A stretch of 64,000 nt of DNA from Limnobacter parvus (GCF_024623725.1 NZ_JANKHG010000017.1:535265-599264), one strand, 5' to 3'; positions 27,165-36,996 are shown, counted from the first letter of the stretch. A program made the numbers and translations. Notes: a model not told the origin generated them from the letters alone.

Positions 27165-28168
27165 GCACAGCAAGCTGGTTGCTGCGCGCGCAGGCCCAGC
27201 TGGGCAATTTGATGCAGGCCACCACAGCGCCGGTTTTGATTCATGGCCACCAGCCCAAAGGTTTGTATGAACTGGTGAATCAGCATTTGGCTGAAGCGCT
27301 GTGCGAGTTTTCAGATGAATCAGCATCGGGCAAAAAGCCTTGCCTGCAATGCCCCGGCTGCCACATGCGCCTTGCGGGCAACCACCCTGACTTGCGTTAT
27401 TTGATGCCGCAGGCCGTGGCGCTGGAGCTTGGCTTCAATGTCGAAGTGAAAAGCGGCGTGAAACCCAGCCAAGACATTCGAATCGACGATGTACGTGATT
27501 TACAAAACTACTTCAACACGGCATCAAGCCGCGGCGCGTCCCGGTATGTGGTGGTGTATCCGTTCGATCGAATGAACGCCAACACCGCAAATGCCTTGTT
27601 AAAAACCCTGGAAGAACCCGCCAATGGCTTGCGGTTTTTGCTGGTGGGCAGCCGAATCGACAAGTTACTGCCCACCATTCGGTCGCGTTGCCAGGAACTG
27701 ACCATGCCCATGCCCGCCATTGCCGAGTGCATATGCTGGCTTGAAGGGCAGGGCGTTGCCCAGCCAGGTGTCGCGTTGGGCGTTGCCATGAATGACCCCT
27801 TTGAGGCCCTGGGCCTTGCCCAAAACGCGGCAGATCAACTTGAATTGCGCAAGAAGTTTCTGGATTGGCTAGCCAACCCCGACCAGCATGCCAACCCTCC
27901 TGCTGGGCTAGAAAAAGTGGGCTTGCCCGTGGTTCTGGAGCTGGCCATGCGCCTTTGTAGCGACTGCGTGGCCCAAGCCCATGGCTTGAAAGGCAGCAAT
28001 TTTCCTTGGCTGCAGCCTAAATTGATGTGGGTGAAATCGGTAGGGGCTGATCGATTCAGCAATTTGTATCAGAATCTGCAAAAAGAATTTCGTTTGGCAA
28101 ATCATCCAATTAACCCCCGTTTGGCGCTAGAGTATGTGGGGCAACAGTGGCAAACTTTAACCAAGTAA
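27161..28168 (+). CDS. holB: DNA polymerase III delta' subunit
   Basis: A clamp-loader subunit that contacts delta when opening the sliding clamp. The 335-residue product carries the four-cysteine zinc module Cys48, Cys61, Cys64 and Cys67 (KKPCLQCPGCHMRLAGNHPD). The sensor-like NTANALLKTLEEP segment (about 143-155) is present. The P-loop position (HGHQPKGL) lacks the GKT needed for ATP hydrolysis, as expected for delta'. It overlaps tmk by 4 nt. Confidence 0.95.
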   Translation: MSTASWLLRAQAQLGNLMQATTAPVLIHGHQPKGLYELVNQHLAEALCEFSDESASGKKPCLQCPGCHMRLAGNHPDLRYLMPQAVALELGFNVEVKSGVKPSQDIRIDDVRDLQNYFNTASSRGASRYVVVYPFDRMNANTANALLKTLEEPANGLRFLLVGSRIDKLLPTIRSRCQELTMPMPAIAECICWLEGQGVAQPGVALGVAMNDPFEALGLAQNAADQLELRKKFLDWLANPDQHANPPAGLEKVGLPVVLELAMRLCSDCVAQAHGLKGSNFPWLQPKLMWVKSVGADRFSNLYQNLQKEFRLANHPINPRLALEYVGQQWQTLTK

Positions 28169-28210
28169 GCCCTTGCAATTGACCAAGAAAACGACCGGAC
28201 ACCGTACGCC

Positions 28211-28594
28211 ATGAGCAATAACTTGATCAGCAATTCGCGCATTAATAAAGAGGCCAGCCGCCCTTGGATGTTGTCACTCACCTTAGGCGATAAAAACACC
28301 GCAGCATCAATGTATATGCCGTTTATCAAGGGCGGTGGGGTTTTCGTGGAATCTGACAAGGAATACAACCTGGGCGACCCGGTGTTTGTGCTGCTAACCG
28401 TGGGCGAAGATGCCAAAAAATTTCCCATCAACGGCAAGGTGGTGTGGGTGTGCGGTGCCAATGCGCGTGGCGACAAGACGCAGGGTATTGGTGTTCAATT
28501 CCCGAAAGACGACAGTGGTGAAGGCGCACGGGTGGCAATTGAACAAATGATAGGTAAAATGCAAAGTTCCATGAAAAAAACAGCAACCTTGTAG
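28211..28594 (+). CDS. pilZ: Type IV pilus assembly PilZ protein
   Basis: A 127-residue PilZ-domain protein. Its position between holB and tatD matches pilZ of Pseudomonas, which is needed for type IV pilus biogenesis. The PilZ beta-barrel is visible (MLSLTLGDK, FIKGGGVFVESDKEYNLGDPVFVLL, GKVVWV, QGIGVQF). The RxxxR and D/NxSxxG residues that bind cyclic di-GMP are absent; GGGVF replaces the second motif. This is typical of the founding PilZ class, which acts by protein contacts. Its TAG stop overlaps the GTG start of tatD by one base. Confidence 0.88.
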   Translation: MSNNLISNSRINKEASRPWMLSLTLGDKNTAASMYMPFIKGGGVFVESDKEYNLGDPVFVLLTVGEDAKKFPINGKVVWVCGANARGDKTQGIGVQFPKDDSGEGARVAIEQMIGKMQSSMKKTATL

Positions 28595-29379
28595 TGTTTA
28601 CTGATTCACATTGCCATCTTGATTTTCCCGGTCTGGTCGAGCAGCTCCCAGACATTCTGAACCGAATGAAAGAAGCGCAGGTTAGTCGCGTGCTTTGCAT
28701 TTCCGTACAGCTTGAGGATTTCCCCAATGTACTTGCTTTGGCCGAAAACCATGCCAATTTGTGGGCCACTGCCGGTGTTCATCCCGATTACGAAGACATC
28801 ACAGAACCCACGGTTGAAAAACTGCTAGAGCTGGCGGATCACCCCAAAGTCATTGGTATTGGTGAAACCGGGCTGGATTATTTTCGCTTGAAGGGTGACC
28901 TGGAATGGCAGCGTGAGCGCTTTCGGGTGCACCTGCGCGCGGCCAACATTTGCAAGAAGCCGGTGATTGTTCACACCCGTGCAGCAGGCGACGACACCTT
29001 GCGCATTCTTTCTGAAGAAAATGTACAAGGTTGCGGTGGCATTATTCACTGCTTCACAGAAAGCCTTGAGTTTGCGCGCCAAGCCCTTGATTTGGGAATG
29101 TATTTATCGTTCTCGGGCATTGTCAGCTTCAAGAATGCGTCCGACTTGCGGGAAGTGGCCAGGTTTGCGCCCATGGATCGAATCCTGATTGAAACTGATT
29201 CCCCCTACCTGGCGCCCGTGCCGCACCGTGGAAAAACCAACGAGCCCAGCTTTGTGCCCCATGTGGCGAAAGTGATTGCGCATGAGAAAGGCGTTGCAAT
29301 TGAAGAAGTAGGCATTCAAACATCGGCGAACTTCGACCGCCTGTTTGGCATGAAGCAACGTGAGGATGTTGCGGTTTGA
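28594..29379 (+). CDS. tatD: TatD family metal-dependent hydrolase/DNase
   Basis: A TIM-barrel metallo-hydrolase of the TatD/YcfH group, reported to act as 3'-5' exonuclease or D-aminoacyl-tRNA deacylase in relatives. The 261-residue product starts with GTG at 28594 and has the metal motif TDSHCHLDF, then GIGETGLDYF, KPVIVHTRAA, GIIHCFTES and the late ETDSPYLAPVPHRGK. These are all family signatures. It overlaps pilZ by 1 nt, and its TGA overlaps the TTG start of the next gene. Confidence 0.94.
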   Translation: MFTDSHCHLDFPGLVEQLPDILNRMKEAQVSRVLCISVQLEDFPNVLALAENHANLWATAGVHPDYEDITEPTVEKLLELADHPKVIGIGETGLDYFRLKGDLEWQRERFRVHLRAANICKKPVIVHTRAAGDDTLRILSEENVQGCGGIIHCFTESLEFARQALDLGMYLSFSGIVSFKNASDLREVARFAPMDRILIETDSPYLAPVPHRGKTNEPSFVPHVAKVIAHEKGVAIEEVGIQTSANFDRLFGMKQREDVAV

Positions 29380-30065
29380 AAAGGCGCATTTTTTTACGAA
29401 AGGCCACCTTGTGGGCAATCGCATCTACGGGGTTTTTGTTAGGGCACAAGCCCGCAAAGGCCAATGCATTTGAAGACTTCTTCCTGGCGATTGAGTTCGA
29501 CGACGAGTATCGCTTAAAGTCGCTCTTGCTGAAGGGCATGGACCCCAACACCGTGAATGAGGCAGGTTTTCCAGCCATTGTTTTCGCGATGATGAAAGAA
29601 TCGCCCATCGCGGTTCGAACTCTTTTGCTGTCAAACAAGCTTGATCCCAATTTGCCTGATCGCCGTGGCGAAACCCCCTTGATGGTGGCCTGTACACTGA
29701 ACAAACCTGAATGGGTATTGGCTTTGCTGGACAAAGGTGCGAAGCAGGGCGCCAATGGACAATGGACTGCGCTGCACAACGCCGCAGCTTCAGGTTCAAG
29801 CCAATCCATTGAATACCTGGTAAACGCAGGCGGGGCAATCGACGTACTTTCGCCCAATGACACCACACCGTTAATGATGGCTGCACGGGAAGGTAGGGAG
29901 CAAGCAGCGCGCACCCTGCTTAAACTGGGAGCGAACCCGGCATTGAAAAACCAGGCTGGGTTCAATGCAGCTGGCTATGCCCTAAAGGCCAATCGTAAAG
30001 AACTGGCTTTTGAGATCATGAGAAAAGAAAAGGCGCTTCGAAAAGCGCCTTTGAAGCCTAACTAG
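29376..30065 (+). CDS. Exported ankyrin-repeat protein with Tat-like signal
   Basis: A 229-residue protein with an apparent TTG start that overlaps the tatD stop by 4 nt. The N-terminus MKRRIFLRKATLWAIAST fits the twin-arginine consensus RRxFLK, with a likely cut after AKANA (about residue 31), predicting export of a folded protein. Four to five ankyrin repeats follow (for example GETPLMVACTLNKPEWVLALL, GQWTALHNAAASGSSQSIEYL, DTTPLMMAAREGREQAARTLL). Ankyrin repeats mediate protein contacts; no partner is evident. Confidence 0.87.
   Translation: MKRRIFLRKATLWAIASTGFLLGHKPAKANAFEDFFLAIEFDDEYRLKSLLLKGMDPNTVNEAGFPAIVFAMMKESPIAVRTLLLSNKLDPNLPDRRGETPLMVACTLNKPEWVLALLDKGAKQGANGQWTALHNAAASGSSQSIEYLVNAGGAIDVLSPNDTTPLMMAAREGREQAARTLLKLGANPALKNQAGFNAAGYALKANRKELAFEIMRKEKALRKAPLKPN
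30029..30052 (+). terminator. Hairpin inside the 3' end of the ankyrin gene, possible terminator
   Basis: AAAGGCGCTT (30029-30038) pairs perfectly with AAGCGCCTTT (30043-30052) around a CGAA loop. It lies within the last codons of the ankyrin gene and 37 nt from the end of the convergent chemoreceptor gene. Only three T residues follow, so it may be a weak terminator working in both directions. Confidence 0.5.
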
Positions 30066-30088
30066 ACAAATAACTGCTTTTGCCTGAC

Positions 30089-31804
<1,716 letters not shown>

Positions 31805-31817
31805 TCAATTTGCGCGT

Positions 31818-31952
31818 TTACATGTTCTGGTTAACCACGGTTATTTTGGATTGAAAGCCTTCGATAATGTCTTGCCCAGCTGCCATGGCTTCAATTGGCC
31901 AGTCTGGATAAACAGCGCACACCACAAGCGCGAAAAACATGAATTTGTACAT
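31818..31952 (-). CDS. Small putative exported protein, 44 residues
   Basis: I do not recognise this protein. From ATG 31952 it is 44 residues: a hydrophobic start MYKFMFFALVVCAVYP, a likely signal-peptidase site after EAMA (about residue 24), and a 20-residue remainder AGQDIIEGFQSKITVVNQNM. An AGAGG ribosome-binding site lies 7 nt before the ATG. Codon use resembles the neighbours. It lies between the chemoreceptor and the divergent secreted subtilase. It could be a chance frame. Confidence 0.45.
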   Translation of the reverse strand: MYKFMFFALVVCAVYPDWPIEAMAAGQDIIEGFQSKITVVNQNM

Positions 31953-32067
31953 GGCACTGCCTCTATGAAAAGTTGTTTGACCTATGTACTTTTTCGGCAT
32001 TTTCCCGATGCAGAGTATCGTCAATATTGGTGGGGGTCACTCGAGGTAACCCCTTTTAGCGTCTATC

Positions 32068-32084
32068 TATAATTGTCGTATAAT
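32068..32084 (+). promoter_or_regulatory. Tandem -10 boxes upstream of the S8 protease
   Basis: Two perfect TATAAT hexamers at 32068-32073 and 32079-32084 sit in the most AT-rich stretch of the 430-bp gap between the chemoreceptor and the subtilase. The -35 match is poor (TTAGCG at 32056-32061, 17 nt before the second box). A GGGGT/ACCCC hairpin followed by TTTT lies just upstream (32033-32057). The start codon is about 60 nt downstream. Apart from the 44-residue frame, I see nothing else in this gap. Confidence 0.5.
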
Positions 32085-32145
32085 TTGTATTATGTAAACT
32101 AATATAAATTGAATCTGCATTCATGCCTCGTTAAGTACTATCTAC

Positions 32146-34203
32146 ATGCACACGCATTCAGGGCCTTTCATGCAGTTTCGTTCAGTATCCACCCATGTGA
32201 TCGCTTGCCTCTTCTTCCTTGCTTCCACGTCTGCCAATGCGGCTGAGCGTTGGGTGATCGAGTTTAAGGATTCATCCGCGCAAACTCAGTTACCGGTCTC
32301 CGCAGAATCAGCCGACGTCCGCGAAGCAAGATTGCTGGAAAAGCTGGCAGTGCTTTCCACAACGCACAAAAAGAAGTTGTCATTGGTGCGACCGTTCGGT
32401 GAACGTGCTGCGGTCGTGAACACCACGCCTGGGGCTGACCCCGAGCAGTTTCGCTTACGGTTGTTGTCGGATCCAATGGTTCGGTCGGTAGCTGTGGATA
32501 GACGGGTAAAATTGCATGCCCAGTCGCCTCTTGTTGGCTTGTTGAATGCGCTTGATCTAACCCGGCAAAACAGATCTTGGTTTCATCAGGATGTTTCTGT
32601 ACAAGCCGCGTCCATCAACACAGGCGCAATGTGGGCCAATTTCCACGGCAGTGCGCCCACTGTTGTTGCAGTTCTAGACACGGGTGTACTGCCTTCCCAT
32701 CCCATGCTTCAGGGGCATTTGCTGCCGGGCTATGATTTTGTTGCGGACCCCTTGATTGGTGCTGATGGGCAGTCCACCGGTGGCAATAGTCGCGATGCTG
32801 ATCCCACTGATCCCGGCGATGGGGTTACACCTACTGATCTGGCTGCTGATTCTGCCTGCAGTGGCGTGTCGCGTTCCAGTTGGCACGGTACATTTGTGTC
32901 CGGTTTGCTGGCTGGCAACCCCATTCCAGCCGAAGGTGTATTTTCGGTGAACTGGAATGCATCTGTTTTACCTGTGCGTGTGCTGGGTAAATGTGGCGGT
33001 TTTTCGACTGATTTGGCCGACGGTATTCGGTGGGCTGCGGGTTTGAGTGTGCCTGGTGTGCCGTCCAATCCTTTCCCCGCCAAAGTCATTAATTTAAGCC
33101 TCGGTGCCGAGGGCGTTTGTGTGGCGCCTATTGAAGGTGCTGCGATTGCGGCGGCTCGGCAGGCCGGATCTTTGGTTATCGTGGCAGCCGGTAACGACGG
33201 CGGCACGGTTGATTCACCCGCAAATTGCCCAGGGGCTTTTGGCGTTGCGGCGATTGACCAGGAAGGTTTGAAGGCCAATTATAGTAATTTTGGTTCATCC
33301 ATTCAGCTGGTTGCACCCGGTGGCGATGCAGCTTTTCCAATCTGGAGCGCAAGCAACACAGGTCTGAACGCACCATTAACCAACACCTACAACACCAAAA
33401 TCGGCACCAGCTTTTCTGCCCCAATGGTAGCCGCCGCTGCCTCTTTGTATTGGTCATTGAACCCCGCCGCCAGCGTTAGCGATGTTGAAAACGCTTTAAG
33501 GTTCACTGCCCGCCCCTTCATTTCGATGAACAATCGGCCGGTTTGTAATGTATCCGCGCCAGGGGTGGAATGTAACTGCACCACTTCATTGTGTGGCGCG
33601 GGAATGTTAGATGTTGCGAATCTTGTGAATTCGGTTGCGTCGGGCGGCTTGACCAATCTTTTTTCCAATACTGGGAATGTGATTCCACCCGGTCAAAGCC
33701 GTTCTTTTTCGGCAATTGGTTCGACCAATTCGATGGGTCAGGAAGTGTCTGCGATGTCGTTTGATTTAATTAATGTCATCAAATCATCCAGTGCTGTGGC
33801 AAATCCAGTGCTTTCAGTGGCTGGCTTGCAAGCGGACATCACTGCACCAACGGGGGTATTGGGTTTCGATTTGCGTGCTCAAACTTCGAATGGACGAGCT
33901 GCAGTTGCTTCTGTGGTGGTTCAGAATCAGGGGGCTACCTCCCCTACTTTGCTGGCCAGTTTGTTGTCCCCATTAATTAACGGCGCGGCAGCAGGTGTGG
34001 GCGGCCCAGCTCTTCAATTTGGTGATTCCGTCGTGGGTGGGTCTGACTCTGATGGGAGTTCAGGCAACCTTGGCGGAACGGGTGGAACTGTTGGCACAGG
34101 TGGTGGTGGCAGTTTGAGTCTGTTCGGATTGCTGTTTTTGATGATTTTGCTGAAATACAACGTTAGAAGTACGGCTCCAATACGTGACATTGCTCAATGG
34201 TAA
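32146..34203 (+). CDS. Secreted S8 (subtilisin-like) serine protease
   Basis: A 685-residue secreted subtilase. A signal peptide ends near TSANA (about residue 32); ATG 32170 is an equally good start. A propeptide-like region spans about 35-125. The catalytic domain has Asp178 (VVAVLDTGVLPSHP), His247 (SSWHGTFVSGLLAG), the oxyanion Asn350 (VAAGNDGG) and Ser422 (GTSFSAPMVAAAAS). The C-terminus carries a Gly-rich stretch (GGTGGTVGTGGGGS), a hydrophobic helix and then a polar tail, resembling a GlyGly-CTERM sorting signal with an extension. Substrates are unknown. Confidence 0.93.
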   Translation: MHTHSGPFMQFRSVSTHVIACLFFLASTSANAAERWVIEFKDSSAQTQLPVSAESADVREARLLEKLAVLSTTHKKKLSLVRPFGERAAVVNTTPGADPEQFRLRLLSDPMVRSVAVDRRVKLHAQSPLVGLLNALDLTRQNRSWFHQDVSVQAASINTGAMWANFHGSAPTVVAVLDTGVLPSHPMLQGHLLPGYDFVADPLIGADGQSTGGNSRDADPTDPGDGVTPTDLAADSACSGVSRSSWHGTFVSGLLAGNPIPAEGVFSVNWNASVLPVRVLGKCGGFSTDLADGIRWAAGLSVPGVPSNPFPAKVINLSLGAEGVCVAPIEGAAIAAARQAGSLVIVAAGNDGGTVDSPANCPGAFGVAAIDQEGLKANYSNFGSSIQLVAPGGDAAFPIWSASNTGLNAPLTNTYNTKIGTSFSAPMVAAAASLYWSLNPAASVSDVENALRFTARPFISMNNRPVCNVSAPGVECNCTTSLCGAGMLDVANLVNSVASGGLTNLFSNTGNVIPPGQSRSFSAIGSTNSMGQEVSAMSFDLINVIKSSSAVANPVLSVAGLQADITAPTGVLGFDLRAQTSNGRAAVASVVVQNQGATSPTLLASLLSPLINGAAAGVGGPALQFGDSVVGGSDSDGSSGNLGGTGGTVGTGGGGSLSLFGLLFLMILLKYNVRSTAPIRDIAQW

Positions 34204-34261
34204 AGTTCAGTTGTTGACTCATAGGTCAGCAATTGATGCAGTAAATTTTGAGAGGTGTCGT

Positions 34262-34480
34262 ATGAAAGCTCTTCGTTCTTATCCTGGTGTTTTGGTGTTG
34301 ATGTTGATTGCAGCGGCCATGCTGGTTCATGGTTTGGTTGATTACATCAATTATGAAGTGGCTAGCCCAAGCGTTCTTGCCGCGCTAGGCTGCGTATTTT
34401 CTGCAGTCTTGTTGGTGGGTGTGTATGAATTCAAGTCGTTCAAGGCAAACCGTAAATTGGTGCGGTCTACCAAGCCGTAA
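34262..34480 (+). CDS. Small two-helix membrane protein
   Basis: A 72-residue protein starting at ATG 34262 with an AGAGG site just upstream. It has two predicted membrane helices (YPGVLVLMLIAAAMLVHGLV and VLAALGCVFSAVLLVGVYEF) and a basic C-terminus (KSFKANRKLVRSTKP), so both ends are probably cytoplasmic. I do not recognise a family. The open frame extends upstream into the protease end, but that part looks non-coding. It lies 58 nt after the subtilase and may share its message. Confidence 0.65.
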   Translation: MKALRSYPGVLVLMLIAAAMLVHGLVDYINYEVASPSVLAALGCVFSAVLLVGVYEFKSFKANRKLVRSTKP

Positions 34481-34506
34481 CTGCTCAAAATTGAGCTTTA
34501 TCAAGT

Positions 34507-35571
34507 TTATTTTCGCTTGATGTCGCTGCTCAATGTGCTGTTTTTCGCTGCGTTCTGCGCAGCGATAACAGCTTGAAGATTGCGTTGGGTGCTTAATGTG
34601 AGTGGGTCTTGACCACCCAGTGAATCATTTCTGATTACATAAGCTTTGCTCAGCGCGATTTCCGCCCGGTTCAAGTCCCCTGCCCTGTACAACACCACCC
34701 CCAAGTTATTTAAAGACTGGCTTGTTCGAATGTCGTTGGGGCCAAATGCCGCTTCTCGAACCTCATAGGCGGTTTTGTAGTTGCCAATTGCGGACTGCAG
34801 TTGATCGCCGCGCATTTGCAGAGTGCCTAGAAAAGTCAAGATTTCCGCACGAATTGGCGCTTTTTCGTATTGCGGTGAGGTATTGATGATTTCACCCAAC
34901 ACCTGAAAGTTTTCCAGCGCCTCGGCTTCTTTGCCCATGTCAAGCAAGCCTACAGCGTGGTTCATTCGTGTTTCCAGGGTTCGGGCGTTCAATTTGCCCA
35001 AGCGAATTTCATACACAATTCGCGACTGCTTGAAGGCGGTTTCAGCCTCTTCCGGTTTGTTTTGAAGCGCGTAGTAGGTGCCCATCGCGTCTTGCGCAAT
35101 GCCGGCAGGCAGAGAATAGCGTCCGATTGATTGTTCTACAGTGTTCAAGGTTTTTTTGAACTGTGCCTCTGCTTTGGTCAGTTGATCTGCTTGCGCATAG
35201 GTTTGGCCAATCAGCACCTGAAGTCGAGTCCAAGACTCAGCGGTGGCAAGGTCATTGCGATCGGGCTTGGTGTATTGGCTTGCTTCATGCCAGGTAGAAA
35301 TGGCCAAGTCGGCTTCGTTTTGAGCCAAATACGCTTTGCCCAAAGTTTCAAGAATGGCGATTCGCTTTGCTCGGGTAACTGGACCAGCAAGTTCCAGGCG
35401 ACAGGTTTCAACTGTGGTAATGACCGGGTCTTTCCCAAAGCTGGTCTCGCAACGCGTGTTTTGTTCTGCTTGAGTGCTGGAATGGGCTTGAGCAGGAAAC
35501 AAAAGCACAACAAAGGTGAAGCAAAACACTGTCCAGATTTTGCGTGAAGTCAGCGAGGTAGTTGTCATCAT
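34507..35571 (-). CDS. Exported TPR-repeat protein
   Basis: A 354-residue protein with an N-terminal signal peptide (hydrophobic KIWTVFCFTFVVLLF, likely cut after PAQA near residue 29). It is built of tetratricopeptide repeats of the kinesin-light-chain style (for example AEAQFKKTLNTVEQSIGRYSL, AETAFKQSRIVYEIRLGKLN and ALSKAYVIRNDSLGG). Such proteins are scaffolds; no enzyme motif is visible. A short GCTCAA/TTGAGC hairpin (34483-34496) lies between its stop and the convergent membrane protein. The start could be either of two adjacent ATGs. Confidence 0.85.
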   Translation of the reverse strand: MMTTTSLTSRKIWTVFCFTFVVLLFPAQAHSSTQAEQNTRCETSFGKDPVITTVETCRLELAGPVTRAKRIAILETLGKAYLAQNEADLAISTWHEASQYTKPDRNDLATAESWTRLQVLIGQTYAQADQLTKAEAQFKKTLNTVEQSIGRYSLPAGIAQDAMGTYYALQNKPEEAETAFKQSRIVYEIRLGKLNARTLETRMNHAVGLLDMGKEAEALENFQVLGEIINTSPQYEKAPIRAEILTFLGTLQMRGDQLQSAIGNYKTAYEVREAAFGPNDIRTSQSLNNLGVVLYRAGDLNRAEIALSKAYVIRNDSLGGQDPLTLSTQRNLQAVIAAQNAAKNSTLSSDIKRK

Positions 35572-35600
35572 TTCTTTTTATTTATTGAGGTGTCTCACTA

Positions 35601-35618
35601 AAACCATTTCGATGGTTT
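35601..35618. promoter_or_regulatory. Palindrome with TTCG centre in a divergent intergenic region
   Basis: AAACCAT (35601-35607), TTCG, ATGGTTT (35612-35618) form a perfect 7-bp inverted repeat. It lies in the 84-bp gap between the divergent TPR gene and the coiled-coil gene. It could be an operator for both or a stable UUCG-capped RNA hairpin in a leader. Which role applies cannot be told from sequence. Confidence 0.4.
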
Positions 35619-35655
35619 CGCAGTACAAACATTAATACCATTATTAAAAGTCATC

Positions 35656-35892
35656 ATGGGCCACCATTCAAGCGTTGAAGTGAACAGGGTAGAAAGTTTG
35701 GGAAAGAAATTTGAAACTCTCGCGCTGGTTGACAGACTCATGGAAGAGAACGAAGCTCTTAAACATGAGCTTAACCTAAAAACTACGCGATTAAGAACTC
35801 TACAAAAAGCAGTGCATGCGTTTTTGATGGGTATCGATGATCAAGACAGCAACAAAGCCGAGCTAATCAAGCACAGCAAGGAGCAGCCATGA
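35656..35892 (+). CDS. Small coiled-coil protein
   Basis: A 78-residue hydrophilic protein with a clear heptad-rich helix (about 20-60: LALVDRLMEENEALKHELN then LKTTRLRTLQKAVHAFLMG). No family is recognised. Its TGA overlaps the next ATG by 4 nt, so it is translationally coupled to the DUF3135 gene and the two products may work together. The ribosome-binding site is poor and the upstream region is AT-rich. Short length and low complexity limit any functional call. Confidence 0.65.
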   Translation: MGHHSSVEVNRVESLGKKFETLALVDRLMEENEALKHELNLKTTRLRTLQKAVHAFLMGIDDQDSNKAELIKHSKEQP

Positions 35893-36314
35893 CACATTTT
35901 GATTTCAAAGAATGGGCCGACCTTTATCAGGTGGACCCCATAGCATTTGAACAGCGGCGCGAAGCAGTGCTGGAAGGTTATGTGGCCAGCGTAGATCCTG
36001 AACGGCGACTTGCGCTTGAGCAAACCTTGTTCAAAATTCGAATGGTTCGCCAGCGCTCGAAAAGCCCACTGCAATCTGCGATGGAATCGTCGAAGTTGAT
36101 GTGGGAATCGTTTGGGAAGCTGCGTGAGCAAGTAAACAAGCTGGAGCAGGAGTTAAGCCCTGCCCCACTTCGTCAGAATGGCCTGCGTTTGATTGATTCT
36201 TCAGCCGAACAATCGCAGGCAGAAACACCGAGTGCGCCCGAGAGCGAAATTGGTGAAACTGCTAACTCTGCACGTGTTTACCGATTCACGGTTTCAAACA
36301 AACGCGCCCATTAA
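35889..36314 (+). CDS. DUF3135-like protein
   Basis: A 141-residue protein whose N-terminal half (FDFKEWADLYQVDPIAFEQRR, then IRMVRQRSKSPLQSAM) matches what I know of the DUF3135 family, small proteins of unknown role. The central part is helical and coiled-coil-like (SFGKLREQVNKLEQEL), and the C-terminus is Ser/Glu-rich. It is coupled to the upstream coiled-coil gene. Its last 29 nt overlap the convergent SIMPL gene tail to tail, an uncommon arrangement here. Confidence 0.75.
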   Translation: MTHFDFKEWADLYQVDPIAFEQRREAVLEGYVASVDPERRLALEQTLFKIRMVRQRSKSPLQSAMESSKLMWESFGKLREQVNKLEQELSPAPLRQNGLRLIDSSAEQSQAETPSAPESEIGETANSARVYRFTVSNKRAH

Positions 36315-36996
36315 CCGATACGCTTAATTTGCTTGATCCTGCAGCGGGGGCAACTTCCATGCCCTTGCTCATCATGTCTGCAGAAGCTGCATACATTCTG
36401 GGGTAACCCGGTGAACCCTGATTTTCATCATTGATGCTGATTTCACCCAAAGTGTAACCACTGCTGCCAAATCCTTTGGCGACTACGGTGGCCTTGTCCT
36501 GGAACTCCTTCATCGCGCTTTGCAACAACTTTTCACGGCTTTGCTCAATGCGGGCGTCGCTGGGAAAATACTCCAGATTGCTTAAGGTTAGCCCGTCGGC
36601 CACATTCAGGTTTTTTTGGGCTTTCAGTGCTTGCACAGGCATTTCAAATGTCAGCGAACCCACACCCTGCCAACTTTGAATTTTGCGGTCTTTTGCATAC
36701 TGCGGATACGTCTGGATATTGTTTTTTAGTTTGCTGATGTCTTTGTTTTTATTCAGGTTGTTGATCGACTTTTCCAGCACCGTGTTAATCGCATTCATTG
36801 CTTCATTGGCAGTACCAGCTTGAATTTGCACCTGCCAGTTCAAACGAACCATGTCGTTGTCTACGTCTTCACTGCTCACTGCGTTCAGGTTCGCGGCCGG
36901 TGTTTTCTCGCATAGGTCGGCATAAACCGCTGTTGGGGTGAGTAATCCTAAAACACTTCCAAACAGGGCGATGTGCAATTGCTTGTTCAATTTCAT
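36286..36996 (-). CDS. SIMPL (DUF541) domain periplasmic protein
   Basis: A 236-residue exported protein. From ATG 36996 it begins MKLNKQLHIALFGSVLGLL, with a signal peptide cut likely after VYA (about residue 26). The remainder has the SIMPL/DUF541 layout: AGTANEAMNAINTVLEKSINNL, then DGLTLSNLEYFPSDARIEQSREKLLQSAMKEF split over helices, FGSSGYTLGEISIND, and a final KLSVSVNGRVCLKP strand. Relatives include BP26 and oxidative-stress proteins of unknown mechanism. The longer frame to 37152 is not supported. Confidence 0.88.
   Translation of the reverse strand: MKLNKQLHIALFGSVLGLLTPTAVYADLCEKTPAANLNAVSSEDVDNDMVRLNWQVQIQAGTANEAMNAINTVLEKSINNLNKNKDISKLKNNIQTYPQYAKDRKIQSWQGVGSLTFEMPVQALKAQKNLNVADGLTLSNLEYFPSDARIEQSREKLLQSAMKEFQDKATVVAKGFGSSGYTLGEISINDENQGSPGYPRMYAASADMMSKGMEVAPAAGSSKLSVSVNGRVCLKP

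Noticed and set aside
34483-34496. GCTCAA/TTGAGC hairpin between the small membrane protein and the TPR gene as a terminator
   Set aside because: The stem is short with a two-base loop and only three T residues follow; too weak to list as a terminator.
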